Origin: AC-37 sp036386455
Lineage (GTDB): Bacteria > Actinomycetota > Thermoleophilia > Solirubrobacterales > Thermoleophilaceae
Length of the DNA: 64,000 nt
Reading direction: 5' to 3'
Assembly: GCA_036386455.1 (NCBI GenBank)
Contig: DASVVS010000173.1
Span: 53,113-117,112 of the forward strand
Part shown: positions 34,286 to 42,944 of the stretch, one piece after another
How the letters are laid out: each line of letters starts with the position of its first letter
Numbering within the stretch: the first letter of the stretch is position 1
Made by a program: the position numbers and the translations under genes
The notes under the pieces: model-generated
The model's input: the letters and a program-made list of their open reading frames with translations, nothing else
Database searches by the model: none
What the model was told of the DNA's origin: nothing

Positions 34286-34987
34286 TCAGCGGTCGCGGAA
34301 GTGGTAGCCCACGCCGCGCACCGTGAAGATCAGCTCCGGCTCGCGCGGGTCGCGCTCGAGCTTCTCGCGCAGGTGGCGGATGTGCACGTCGATCGTGCGC
34401 GGGTCGCGGTAGGCGGAGTCGCCCCACAGGCGCTCGAGCAGCATGCCGCGGCTGAAGACGCGCCCGGGGCTGCGGGCCAGCGTCGCGAGGATCTCGAACT
34501 CGACGTAGGTGAGCCTGACCGGCTCGCCGCGCAGCTCGACCGAGCGCTTGGAGAAGTCGATGCGCAGCTCGGCGTGCTCGAGCGGCTCCTCGGGCGCGTC
34601 GCCGTTGCGGCTCAGGCCGGCGCGGCGCAGCACCGCCTTCACCCGGCTCGAGAACTCGCGCATCGAGAAGGGCTTGGTGATGTAGTCGTCGGCGCCCAGC
34701 TCGAGGCCCAGGACCTTGTCGACCTCCTCGGTCTTGGCCGTCAGCATGATGATCGGCACCGAGCTGCGGGCCCGGAGCGCCTTGCAGACGTCGAAGCCGT
34801 CGACCTCCGGCAGCATCACGTCGAGCACGACGAGGTCGAAGCGGCCGTCGCGGAAGCGCTCGAGCGCCTCGCGGCCTGTCGTGGCGGCGACGACCTCGTA
34901 GCCCTCCTTCCTCAGCGGATACGACAGCAGGGTCTGAACCGACTTCTCGTCGTCGACCAGGAGGATCCGGGGGGCCTCGGATGACAT
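34286..34987 (-). CDS. OmpR/PhoB-family response regulator
   Basis: 233 residues. The receiver domain has acidic pocket DDE (12-14), phospho-acceptor D56 (LVVLDVMLP) and K105 (ITKPF). The winged-helix DNA-binding domain covers about 135-233 (RLTYVEFEILATLARSPGRVFSR, DPRTIDVHIRHLREKLE, FTVRGVGYHF). It pairs with the downstream kinase. Layout and sequence resemble the PhoPR/RegX3-type envelope or phosphate systems, but the regulon is unknown. It is divergent from the gene at 35046 across 58 bases. Confidence 0.95.
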   Translation of the reverse strand: MSSEAPRILLVDDEKSVQTLLSYPLRKEGYEVVAATTGREALERFRDGRFDLVVLDVMLPEVDGFDVCKALRARSSVPIIMLTAKTEEVDKVLGLELGADDYITKPFSMREFSSRVKAVLRRAGLSRNGDAPEEPLEHAELRIDFSKRSVELRGEPVRLTYVEFEILATLARSPGRVFSRGMLLERLWGDSAYRDPRTIDVHIRHLREKLERDPREPELIFTVRGVGYHFRDR

Positions 34988-35045
34988 TCCGTCGTCCTTA
35001 ACCCATGAGATTGTAGGTTGGAGCGGTCAGTGCGAACTTGAGAAC

Positions 35046-36833
35046 GTGATCGAGCCCCGTATCTACCGCGCGGCCTTCCTCCCCGCGCTGTTGGGGCTGG
35101 TGGTGGCGATGTTCTCGCTGGAGAGCCCGCCACGTGCGCTACCGCAGGCGGCACCGGCGGACGTGCTCTTCGAGGGATCCGCGGCCACCAACACGGTGCG
35201 CTCGCTCGTGGAGCGCACGCCCGACCGCCGCCACGGGTCGCCGGGCGAGGCGGCGGTGGCCGACCGGGTGGCGGAGTCGTTCCGCCGCTTCGGGCTCGAG
35301 ACCTCGGTCGACCGCTCCGAGGACGGCGGGACGCAGGTGCGGAACGTGCTCGGGCGCCGGCCCGGCCTCTCGCGGCGGCAGGTGGTCGTGATCGCCGGGC
35401 GCGACGCGCAGACCGTGCCGGACGCGACGTCGAGCGCCGCCGACACGGCCGCGCTGCTCGAGTTCGGGCGCGTGCTCGAGGGGCGCGCCACGCGCAAGAC
35501 GATCGTGCTCGCGTCGGTGGGCGGGGCCACGCGCGGCGACGCGGGTGCGCGGCGGCTCGCCGAGCGGATCGCGGGGCCGGGGCCGGTCGACGCGGTGATC
35601 GTGCTGTCGAACCTCGGCGCGCCGCGCTCGCGGGGCCCGCTGCTCGTGGATTGGTCGAACGACGCGAAGCGCGGCTCGCTCGGACTTCGGCGCACAGCCG
35701 CCAACGCGCTCCGCAACGAGGTCGGCGAGGACGGCGGCGGACCCGGCAGCCCGCCCGCGCAGATCGCGCGCCTGGCGTTCCCCGTAGGCGACGGCGCCCA
35801 GGGCGTGCTGCTCGAGTCCGGGCTCGACGCGATCCGCGTGTCGGCCAGCGGCGAGCTCGCTCCGCCGGACGACCAGCGCGCGCTCGACGACGTGAACGTG
35901 GAGCGCTACGAGGAGTTCGGCCGCGCTGCGCTGCGGCTCCTGTTCACGCTCGACGAGGGCGCCCGCCCGCCGGGACACGGCCCGCGCTCGTACGTGACGC
36001 TGGTGGAGCGCGTGGCGCCGGGGTGGGCGCTGTCGCTCCTGGCGCTCACGCTGATCCTGCCGGCGCTGGTCGCCTCGATCGACGCGCTGGCGCGCGCCCG
36101 CCGCCGCGGCGAGGCGGTGCTGCCGTGGCTCCCCTGGGTCGCGGCCGGGATCGTCCCGTTCGTAGCCGGGCTCGCGATGGCGGAGTTCCTCGTGCTGGTG
36201 GGGCTGGCCGACGACGCCCCGGCCACCCCGCCGGACCCGGGGGTGGCCGAGGTCGACGGGTCGGCGATCGGCGTGCTCGCGGGCGTGGTGCTCACGATCG
36301 GTCTGGCCTGGATCCTCACCCGCACGTCGCTGCTGCGCGGTGGCCGGCCGCTGCCGGACTCCACGAGCCCCGGCGCGGGGGTGGCGACCGCGCTCGTGCT
36401 GTGCGGGCTCACGCTGGCGGCCTGGGCGATCAACCCGTTCACCGCCCTGGCATTGGTGCTGCCGCTGCACCTGTGGATGCTCGCGACGCTCTCCGGGGCG
36501 CGAGGGCGCACGCGGATCTGGCTGACGCTGGCCGGGCTCCTCCCGGCGGCCGCGATCGTGGCGACGTACGCGCAGCACATGCGGATGGGGCCGCTCGAAG
36601 GCGCCTGGTACCTGTTCCTGCTCGTGACCGGCCACCACGTGGGCCTGGCGAGCGCCCTGCTGGGCTGCGTGGCGCTAGGCGTGCTGGCCTCGGTGGCCGC
36701 GATAGCCGTGGCGCACGCGCGCCGGCGCGGGCCCGGCGCACCTCACGCGCCGGGCGGCCGTGGGCGCCCGGCGGTGGACAGGCGTTCGGTCAGCGGACCC
36801 ATGGGTCCTCCACTCGAGCGTGTCCGCCGATAA
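35046..36833 (+). CDS. M28-peptidase-like membrane protein lacking metal ligands
   Basis: 595 residues from GTG 35046. An N-terminal anchor is followed by an M28-aminopeptidase-like domain (about 45-305): NTVRSLVERTPDRRHGSPGEAAVADRVAESFRRFGLETSVD, then VVVIAGRDAQTVPDATSSAADTAALLEFGRVLEG. In active members this last stretch reads HxDxxxxxPGAxDNxSG, and the following catalytic pair EE is here GGATRGDAG, so metal binding appears lost. Eight or so membrane helices follow (about 325-570). It is divergent from the two-component system and may be its target or sensor partner, which is inference. Confidence 0.75.
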   Translation: MIEPRIYRAAFLPALLGLVVAMFSLESPPRALPQAAPADVLFEGSAATNTVRSLVERTPDRRHGSPGEAAVADRVAESFRRFGLETSVDRSEDGGTQVRNVLGRRPGLSRRQVVVIAGRDAQTVPDATSSAADTAALLEFGRVLEGRATRKTIVLASVGGATRGDAGARRLAERIAGPGPVDAVIVLSNLGAPRSRGPLLVDWSNDAKRGSLGLRRTAANALRNEVGEDGGGPGSPPAQIARLAFPVGDGAQGVLLESGLDAIRVSASGELAPPDDQRALDDVNVERYEEFGRAALRLLFTLDEGARPPGHGPRSYVTLVERVAPGWALSLLALTLILPALVASIDALARARRRGEAVLPWLPWVAAGIVPFVAGLAMAEFLVLVGLADDAPATPPDPGVAEVDGSAIGVLAGVVLTIGLAWILTRTSLLRGGRPLPDSTSPGAGVATALVLCGLTLAAWAINPFTALALVLPLHLWMLATLSGARGRTRIWLTLAGLLPAAAIVATYAQHMRMGPLEGAWYLFLLVTGHHVGLASALLGCVALGVLASVAAIAVAHARRRGPGAPHAPGGRGRPAVDRRSVSGPMGPPLERVRR

Positions 36834-36867
36834 GGGTCGGGTTGAGAGGCGTATGGTGCTCGGAACA

Positions 36868-37071
36868 ATGGACAAGGAAGAGCTGATGCGGAAGGTGCGG
36901 GCCGGGGAGTACGTGGTCGACCCGCACGCGGTCGCCGACGCCATGCTCGGGCGCTCCTTCGTGCGCCAGGCGCTCATGGGCTCCTCAGAGGTGCTCGAAC
37001 CCGCTGACGTCGACCGGGCGCCCGCCCGGTCCGACGAGCCCGACGCCCTCCCCCGCCACCGCACGTCCTAG
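36868..37071 (+). CDS. Small FlgM-like protein
   Basis: 67 residues from ATG 36868 (an in-frame ATG 36853 would add five). MRKVRAGEYVVDPHAVADAMLGR resembles the C-terminal IxxGxYxVDxxxVAxAML motif of anti-sigma-28 FlgM. No flagellar gene is in the window, so it may be a relic or a FlgM-fold regulator in another role. The 3' end overlaps the convergent thiL by 87 bases. The similarity is short and so the call is tentative. Confidence 0.55.
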   Translation: MDKEELMRKVRAGEYVVDPHAVADAMLGRSFVRQALMGSSEVLEPADVDRAPARSDEPDALPRHRTS

Positions 37072-37956
37072 CCAGCGCACGTGGGTGCCCGCCGCGCGGG
37101 CCGCGGCCTCCACGGCGGCGCGGGACTCCGGCGGCGCCGTGAACAGCAGCTCGTAGTCGTCGCCCCCGCCGGCCGCCAGCTCGAGCGGATCGCGCCCGGT
37201 CGCCGCGGCGACCGCCTCCACGCCCGCCGCCACCGGCAGGGCCTCCAGCCTGACCTCGATGGCCACGCCGCTCGCCTCCGCCAGGTGGCCGGCGTCCGTG
37301 GCCACGCCGTCGCTCAGGTCGATCATCGCGCTCACGCCGGCGCGGGCGAGCGCGCGGCCGGCCGCCAGGAGCGGCGTGGGGCGACGGTGGCGCAGGAGCA
37401 GGGCCTCGCGCTCGGCGTCGTTCAGCGCGGCCTCCACGCCGCTCAGCAGGAGCAGCCCGGCGGCGGCTCCCCCCAGCTCGCCGGTCACCCCCAGCAGGTC
37501 CCCCTCGCGAGCGCCGTCGCGGTAGGCCAGCTCCTCCTCGCCGCCCGCCCACCCGTTCACGCTCACCGCCAGGGCGAGCACGGGGCTGGAGGTCACGTCG
37601 CCGCCGGCGATCGTGGTGCCGGTCTCCTCCGCCAGCGCCTCCATCCCGTGCACGAGCTCGAGCGCGGCGCCGGCGCCCAGGTCCTCCGGCGCCGCCAGCG
37701 CCACGTACGCCTCGCCGGCCTCGGCACCCATCGCGGCGAGGTCGGAGAGGCCGCGCGCGAGGGCCTTGTGGCCGACGTCCGCGAACGAGTGGGTCGCGCG
37801 CGTGAAGTGCACGCCGTCCACCACGGAGTCGATCGAGCTGACCGCGACGCCACTCGCGCGGGCAACCGCGGCGTCGTCGCCGCTGCCGCGCACGACGCGG
37901 TCGCCGCGCACGGACACGAGCTCGCGGAACGCTCGGATGAGGTCGCGCTCCGGCAC
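36985..37956 (-). CDS. thiL: Thiamine-monophosphate kinase
   Basis: 323 residues from GTG 37956. It phosphorylates thiamine monophosphate to the diphosphate. PurM-like fold motifs: RGSGDDAAV, SIDSVVDGVHFTRATHSFADVGHKALARGLSDLAAMGA, IAGGDVTSSP, GVTGELGGAAAGL, DLSDGVATDAGHLAEASGV and GGGDDYELLFT. All match ThiL. It starts one base after the stop of the upstream glycosyltransferase gene. Confidence 0.94.
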   Translation of the reverse strand: MPERDLIRAFRELVSVRGDRVVRGSGDDAAVARASGVAVSSIDSVVDGVHFTRATHSFADVGHKALARGLSDLAAMGAEAGEAYVALAAPEDLGAGAALELVHGMEALAEETGTTIAGGDVTSSPVLALAVSVNGWAGGEEELAYRDGAREGDLLGVTGELGGAAAGLLLLSGVEAALNDAEREALLLRHRRPTPLLAAGRALARAGVSAMIDLSDGVATDAGHLAEASGVAIEVRLEALPVAAGVEAVAAATGRDPLELAAGGGDDYELLFTAPPESRAAVEAAARAAGTHVRWLGRAVAGEGVGLVGPGGRPVDVSGFEHL

Positions 37957-37957
37957 C

Positions 37958-39292
37958 CTAGTCCAGCGGGATGGCGATCGGGAGCATCCAGGCGCACAGC
38001 GCGACGGTCGCCCAAACGAGACGGCGGTCGGCCGCCAGCGCCGCCAGAGGCAGGAGCCACAGCACGTACCACGGCACGAGCCAGGCGGACGCCACGAGGA
38101 TGGCCAGCGTGGCCCAGCCGGCCATCGCGATCGGGTCGGCGCCGCGCCGGGTGCGTACGAGCAGCCAGGCCAGGAGGGCCGCGAACGCGAGGCCGTACGC
38201 GGCCCGCACCGCGCCGCGGTAGTCGAGCCGGTCGCCGGGCAGCAGCGCCCCGAGCAGCTCCGCCGTCTTGTACGGGAAGCTCCAGCTCGAGGTCCGGTCC
38301 TGGTTCGAGCTCAGGACGCCGAGCGCGTCGAGAGCGTTCGTGCCGAAGCCGGCAAGGGCGAGCACGACGATCGCCAGGCCGGCGGCGACCGCCGCAGCGA
38401 GGACCGCGCGCCAGCGCTCGCGCGCGCCCGCGATCAGAAACGGGACGACCAGCCCGGCCGACGCCTTCAGCCCCGCCGCCCCGGTGGCCCACGCCGACGC
38501 AGCGCGCGGCGAGCCGGCCGCCCATGCGGCGAGGCCCGCGGTGGTGAGCAGCACGACCAGCGTCTCGTTGTGGGCCCCGGCGACGTCGTGCACGAGCAGC
38601 AGCGGGTTGAGCCCCACGAACATGGCCGCCGGCACCGGGTCGCGCCCGAGCCGCTCCGCGGTTCGCCACACGAGCGCGACGATCCCCAGCGAGGCGAGCG
38701 CCGCGACCGCCTTGAGGATCCAGAACGCCGCCGGGACGCCCAGCGGCGACAGCGGGTAGGTGAGCAGGGTGAACGCCGGTCCGTAGACCGACTCGGCGCC
38801 GCGCGAGCCGGCGAACGGGAAGACCTCGTCGCCGCGGATGTCGACCGGCGCGTGCGTGTACGGGTCGAGCGAGTGCTCCACCCCGAGCCGCGCGTACGCG
38901 ATGTACGAGAAGACGTCCTGCGAGAGCAGCGGCGGCGCCAGGAGGAAGAGCAGGTGCAGGCCGGCGATCGCGCCGAGCGCCAGGCGCGGCGTCACGTCGG
39001 CGGCGCGCAGCAGCACGAGCGCGTACAGGCCGAGCGCGACCCAGAGCCCCGTGTAGAAGAGCGGGCCGCTGAGCGGTCCCGCGGCCCCGTCGAGGCCCGC
39101 GAAGCGCAGCGGTCCGAGCAGCCAGCCGGGCGAGCCGCCGCCGTGCTCGACCGCCAGGACGAGGTTGGAGCCGGGCGCCGCGGGCAGGGCCGCGAGCGCC
39201 ACGTACAGGAGGCAGAGCGCCGCGAGGGCGAGGACGCCGAGACGTCCGGCGCCCCTACTCGGCGCCGTTACCTCCGGCGTCCGCGCCGCCAC
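37958..39292 (-). CDS. MptB-like polyprenol-phosphate-sugar-dependent membrane glycosyltransferase
   Basis: About 444 residues from GTG 39292 (GTG 39307 is also possible; the frame is open further but only reads the opposite-frame Gly tail of the PBP gene). There are about 12 membrane helices. The loop LLSQDVFSYIAYARLGVEHSLDPYTHAP after the third helix carries the acidic residue expected of GT-C enzymes, and ESVYGPAFTLLTYPLSPLG, DVAGAHNETLVVLLTTAGLA and GLKASAGLVVPFLI follow. These match the GT87 alpha-mannosyltransferases MptA/MptB used for lipomannan-type glycans. The acceptor is unknown. It overlaps the PBP gene by 38 bases. Confidence 0.78.
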   Translation of the reverse strand: MAARTPEVTAPSRGAGRLGVLALAALCLLYVALAALPAAPGSNLVLAVEHGGGSPGWLLGPLRFAGLDGAAGPLSGPLFYTGLWVALGLYALVLLRAADVTPRLALGAIAGLHLLFLLAPPLLSQDVFSYIAYARLGVEHSLDPYTHAPVDIRGDEVFPFAGSRGAESVYGPAFTLLTYPLSPLGVPAAFWILKAVAALASLGIVALVWRTAERLGRDPVPAAMFVGLNPLLLVHDVAGAHNETLVVLLTTAGLAAWAAGSPRAASAWATGAAGLKASAGLVVPFLIAGARERWRAVLAAAVAAGLAIVVLALAGFGTNALDALGVLSSNQDRTSSWSFPYKTAELLGALLPGDRLDYRGAVRAAYGLAFAALLAWLLVRTRRGADPIAMAGWATLAILVASAWLVPWYVLWLLPLAALAADRRLVWATVALCAWMLPIAIPLD

Positions 39293-41453
39293 CGCCGCCG
39301 CCGCCACCGGCGTCCGCGCCGCCACCGCCGTTGCCCTTTCCGCCGCCGCCTCCGCCCGCGCCGCCGCCGTCACTCGGCGGCGCCTGCGTGTCGGGCGGGG
39401 CCTGGGGCGGCTCGGAGTAGAGGCGCGGGTCGTAGCCGCGGTAGCCGCCGCCGCCCGCCGAGTTGCCGCCACCGCCGCCGCCCGGCGCGTTGTAGCTGTA
39501 GCCCGGGCCGCGGGCGCCGCCGGACGAGGAGTTGCGTCCGTAGAAGCGGCTGAAGCGGGCCGGGTTCTTGGGCGGCGGGAACGACTGGCAGCTCTTGTGC
39601 GCCGGGGCCATGAAGTCGTGCCAGATCTGCGTGGGGAACGTGCCGCCCGCGACCTGGATGCCGTGCACGTTGCGCATCTCGCGGAGCGCGTTCGGGTAGC
39701 CGACCCACACCGCCGCCGCCAGCTCGGGCGTGTAGCCCACGAACCAGGCGTCGTTGTAGTTGTCGGTCGTGCCGGTCTTGCCGGCCGCCGGGCAGCCGAA
39801 CTGCGCCTTCGTGCCGGTGCCCCGCTGCACGTTCTGCTGGAGGATCTTGGTCGCCTCGTGCGCCACGCCGTCGCTGATCACGCGCTTGCGCTTGGGCTTG
39901 CCGAGGTTGTCCGACTTGCCGTCGGGGAACTCGACCCGCCTGATCGCCTTCGGCTCGCTGTACATGCCGCCGGCCGACAGCGTCGCGTAGGCGCTCGACA
40001 TCTCGAGCGGCGAGACGCCCAGGCGCAGGCCGCCCAGGCCCTCGGACGGGATCCCGTCGAGCTTGGTCCGCACGCCCAGCATCCGCGCGGTCTCGGCGAC
40101 CTCCTTCGGGCCGACGTCCACGTCGAGCTGCGCGTACACCGTGTTGTCGGACTTGACGGTGGCCTGCACGAGGTTCATCGCGCCGCCGTAGCTGCCGTCG
40201 TAGGTCTTCACGCGCCACGGCCCGTAGCCCGGCACGTTGAGCTGGAGCGGCTTCGACACGTAGACGGTCGAGTTCGGGTCGATCCCCTTGCGCAGCGCCG
40301 TGACGAGCACCATCGTCTTGAACGCCGAGCCCGGCTGGCGGTGTCCCTGCGCGGCCAGGTTGAAGGTGCGGTCGTTGTAGGTGCCGCTCGAGGCCATCGC
40401 GCGGATGTAGCCGGTCTTCGGGTCGATCGCGACGACCGCGCCGCTCGGGTCGCCCGGCTGGCCGAGCTGCCCGTTGATCGCGCTGCGGCCCATCTCCTGC
40501 ATCTTCGGGTCGATCGTGGTGTGGATCTTGAGCCCGCCGCGGCGGTAGATGCCCACGCCGTAGCGCTCGATGAGCTGGTCCTGCACGTAGTCGAAGAAGT
40601 ACGGCTCGCGGCGCTTGTCGAAGATCGTGCTGCGCTTGAGCCCGAGCGGCTCCGCCGCGGCGTTGCGCGCCTCCTCCGGCGTGATGTAGTGGTGCTCGGC
40701 CATCTTCTCGAGCACCAGGTTCCGGCGCTCGAGCGCGTCGGTCGGGTTGCGGATCGGGTTGTACTGCGACGGCGCCTGCGGCAGCCCGGCGAGCAGCGCG
40801 GCCTGCGTGAGCGTGAGGTCGTCGGCCTTGCGCGAGAAGAAGAGCTGCGCCGCCGCCTGGATGCCGATCGCGGTCTTGCCGTTGACCGTCCCGTACGGGA
40901 TCACGTTGAGGTACTCGCGCAGGATCCACTGCTTGCTGCGCTCCTGCTCGAGGTCGGCGGCCATCTTCGCCTCGCGGATCTTGCGCTGGATGTTGCGCTG
41001 CGGCTTCTCGATGTAGAGCTGGCGGACGAGCTGCTGCGTGATCGTCGAGCCGCCCTGCTTGCTGCGCTGCGCGATCACGTCCTCGAACGCGGCGCGCCCG
41101 ACCGCCTGCACGTCCACGCCCTTGTGCCGGTAGAAGCGCTCGTCCTCGATCGCGACGGTCGCCTGGCGCACGATCGGCGGCATCCGCTTCCACGGGATCG
41201 GCGTGCGGATCGTGTCGGACTGCACGTAGCCGAGCCGGGAGCCGTCGCTCGCGTAGATGATCGAGCTGGCGCCCTTGTCGATCGGCTTGAGCTTGTCGAT
41301 GTCGGGGGCGCCCGCGGCGACGGCGAACACGTAGCCGACACCGGACAGGCCGGCGATCAGCACGACCGCCAGCAGGAGCATGGTTGCGAGCAGCGCGCCG
41401 TTGCGGCCCGTGTGGCCGCGGCGTCTACGGAGTCTTCTCTGACGTGCGGTCAT
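39255..41453 (-). CDS. Class A penicillin-binding protein (bifunctional transglycosylase/transpeptidase)
   Basis: 732 residues. Membrane anchor at 20-48. The GT51 domain has EDERFYRHKG (catalytic E103), QGGSTITQQLVRQ and RKIREAKMA. The transpeptidase domain has SAFK at 376-379, SDN at 435-437 and KTGT at 559-562. The last 110 or so residues are a Pro/Gly-rich disordered tail (GGGGGG and GGADAGG runs), as in mycobacterial PonA-type proteins. It polymerises and cross-links peptidoglycan outside the membrane. Its start overlaps the MscS-like gene end by 29 bases. Confidence 0.96.
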   Translation of the reverse strand: MTARQRRLRRRRGHTGRNGALLATMLLLAVVLIAGLSGVGYVFAVAAGAPDIDKLKPIDKGASSIIYASDGSRLGYVQSDTIRTPIPWKRMPPIVRQATVAIEDERFYRHKGVDVQAVGRAAFEDVIAQRSKQGGSTITQQLVRQLYIEKPQRNIQRKIREAKMAADLEQERSKQWILREYLNVIPYGTVNGKTAIGIQAAAQLFFSRKADDLTLTQAALLAGLPQAPSQYNPIRNPTDALERRNLVLEKMAEHHYITPEEARNAAAEPLGLKRSTIFDKRREPYFFDYVQDQLIERYGVGIYRRGGLKIHTTIDPKMQEMGRSAINGQLGQPGDPSGAVVAIDPKTGYIRAMASSGTYNDRTFNLAAQGHRQPGSAFKTMVLVTALRKGIDPNSTVYVSKPLQLNVPGYGPWRVKTYDGSYGGAMNLVQATVKSDNTVYAQLDVDVGPKEVAETARMLGVRTKLDGIPSEGLGGLRLGVSPLEMSSAYATLSAGGMYSEPKAIRRVEFPDGKSDNLGKPKRKRVISDGVAHEATKILQQNVQRGTGTKAQFGCPAAGKTGTTDNYNDAWFVGYTPELAAAVWVGYPNALREMRNVHGIQVAGGTFPTQIWHDFMAPAHKSCQSFPPPKNPARFSRFYGRNSSSGGARGPGYSYNAPGGGGGGNSAGGGGYRGYDPRLYSEPPQAPPDTQAPPSDGGGAGGGGGGKGNGGGGADAGGGGGGGGADAGGNGAE
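39258..39360 (-). repeat. Gly-encoding low-complexity GC repeat
   Basis: Repeated GGCGGCGGT and GACGCCGGC-type runs encode the terminal Gly/Ala/Asp tail of the penicillin-binding protein. This is a likely site of slippage or assembly error. Confidence 0.7.
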
Positions 41454-42219
41454 CGCGCGAGGGGTCCCTTTCGGGCCCGGTCGAGGATAGTCCCTCGCGC
41501 TTCAGTCGTTCGAGGCAGGCGACACGCAATCCTGCCTCCACCGCGGCCCGCTCCGCCCGGCCCGGCGCCGTCGCGCCCGCCACGATCCGGACGGCGTCCC
41601 TCTCCACGTCGGCGACCCGCACGTCCACGCCCTCCTCGCGCCCCAGCACCGCCAGCGCTCGCATGACGTCGGCGTCGGGCGCCAGGTACAGCGCCACCTC
41701 GGCCCGCACCGGGCCGGTGCCGATCGTGTGGTTCTCGACCGTGTTCTGGGCGAGGCGCTCGTTCGGCACGATCACGCGCGTGCCGTCGTCGCACGCGATG
41801 TAGGTGTAGGTGAGGCGGATGTCCTCGACGGTGCCGGTCTTGCCCTCGAAGGTGACGCTGTCACCGATCCGGATCGGCTGGGTGATCGCGATGAGGGCCC
41901 CCGCGACCACGTTCGCGAGCGTGGCGCGCGCGGCGAAGCCCACGACGAGGCCGAGCACCGCGGAGGAGGCGAGCGCGCCGGTGGCCACGCGGCGGACGCC
42001 CTCGAACTGGCTGAGCGCGAGCGCGACGCCGACGAACAGGATCAGCGCGTAGACGAGCCGCCGCAGCAGGCGCAGGCGGGTGTCGGTGACCGGCGACCTG
42101 GCGCCGCCCGGCAGCGCGGCGGCGAGCGCCTCGGCGCGGCGCGCGACCGCGCGGTCCACGAGCTGGGCGACCGCGAAGGCCACCACGACGGTGACGATCG
42201 CCGTGATCTCCGCGCGCAC
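41425..42219 (-). CDS. MscS-family mechanosensitive channel or small-conductance ion channel
   Basis: 264 residues from GTG 42219. Three N-terminal hydrophobic segments precede the pore-lining helix and beta domain: LASSAVLGLVVGFAARATLANVVAGALIAITQPIRIGDSVTFEGKTGTVEDIRLTYTYI is the MscS core, followed by VIVPNERLAQNTVENHT. Releases solutes on osmotic downshock in characterised members. The C-terminal 25 residues are charged and overlap the PBP start, linking wall synthesis and osmotic protection in one transcript. Confidence 0.92.
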   Translation of the reverse strand: MRAEITAIVTVVVAFAVAQLVDRAVARRAEALAAALPGGARSPVTDTRLRLLRRLVYALILFVGVALALSQFEGVRRVATGALASSAVLGLVVGFAARATLANVVAGALIAITQPIRIGDSVTFEGKTGTVEDIRLTYTYIACDDGTRVIVPNERLAQNTVENHTIGTGPVRAEVALYLAPDADVMRALAVLGREEGVDVRVADVERDAVRIVAGATAPGRAERAAVEAGLRVACLERLKREGLSSTGPERDPSRDDRTSEKTP

Positions 42220-42275
42220 GACCGGCAGCGTATGCGCCGGCCCGGACCGTCCCGGTTCGCCATGATCCTCCGCCG

Positions 42276-42938
42276 ATGCCCGCCCTCCGCGCCGTCCTGC
42301 TCGACTCGCTCGGCACGCTGCTCGAGCTCGACGATCCCGTGCCGCGGCTGCGGGCCGAGCTGGCCGCGCGGGGGTTTGAGCTGGAGGACGAGCGCGTGGC
42401 GCGCGCGTTCGGGGCCGAGGTGGCGTACTACGTGGAGCACCACGTGGAGGGGCGCGACCAGTCCACGCTCGCCGAGCTGCGCAACCGCTGCGCCTCCGTG
42501 CTGCACGGCGAGCTCGGCGTGCCGGAGCTGCCGCTGCCGGACGCGCGCGAGGCGCTGCTGGCGGCGCTCGCGTTCCGCGCGTTCGGCGACGTCGCGCCGG
42601 CCCTTCGCGAGCTGCGCGAGCGCGGGCTTCGTTGCGTCGTCGTGAGCAACTGGGACTGCTCGCTTCGGGAGGTGCTGGACGGCGCCGGGGTGCTCGGCCT
42701 GGTGGACGAGGCCGTCTCTTCGGCCGAGGCCGGTGCCGCCAAGCCGGACCCGCGCGCGTTCGAGGCCGCCCTGAAGGCCGCCGGCTGCGGACCCGAGGAG
42801 GCCGTGCACGTGGGCGACTCGGAGGAGAACGACGTGGCCGGCGCGCGGGCCGCCGGGATCCGGCCGGTGCTGCTGCGCAGGGACGGCGGAGGCGGCGGGG
42901 CGATCGCCTCGCTGGCCGAACTCGCGGGCGTACTCTAG
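42276..42938 (+). CDS. HAD-superfamily hydrolase
   Basis: 220 residues. Motif I LLDSLGTLL carries the nucleophile Asp (D10) but Leu instead of the usual acid/base Asp two residues later. Motif II is VVVSNWD, motif III lies in AKPDPRAFEAALKAAG and motif IV is HVGDSEENDVAGARAAG. The helical cap is of the C1 type. The missing second Asp is seen in haloacid dehalogenases and some divergent members, so phosphatase activity is uncertain. It lies 6 bases upstream of the CPBP gene. Confidence 0.85.
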   Translation: MPALRAVLLDSLGTLLELDDPVPRLRAELAARGFELEDERVARAFGAEVAYYVEHHVEGRDQSTLAELRNRCASVLHGELGVPELPLPDAREALLAALAFRAFGDVAPALRELRERGLRCVVVSNWDCSLREVLDGAGVLGLVDEAVSSAEAGAAKPDPRAFEAALKAAGCGPEEAVHVGDSEENDVAGARAAGIRPVLLRRDGGGGGAIASLAELAGVL

Positions 42939-42944
42939 GTACGG

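Noticed and set aside
39258..39500. Repetitive GC tracts resembling an array
   Set aside because: The periods are codon-based Gly/Ala/Asp repeats of a penicillin-binding protein tail, without palindromic repeats or unique spacers, so not CRISPR.
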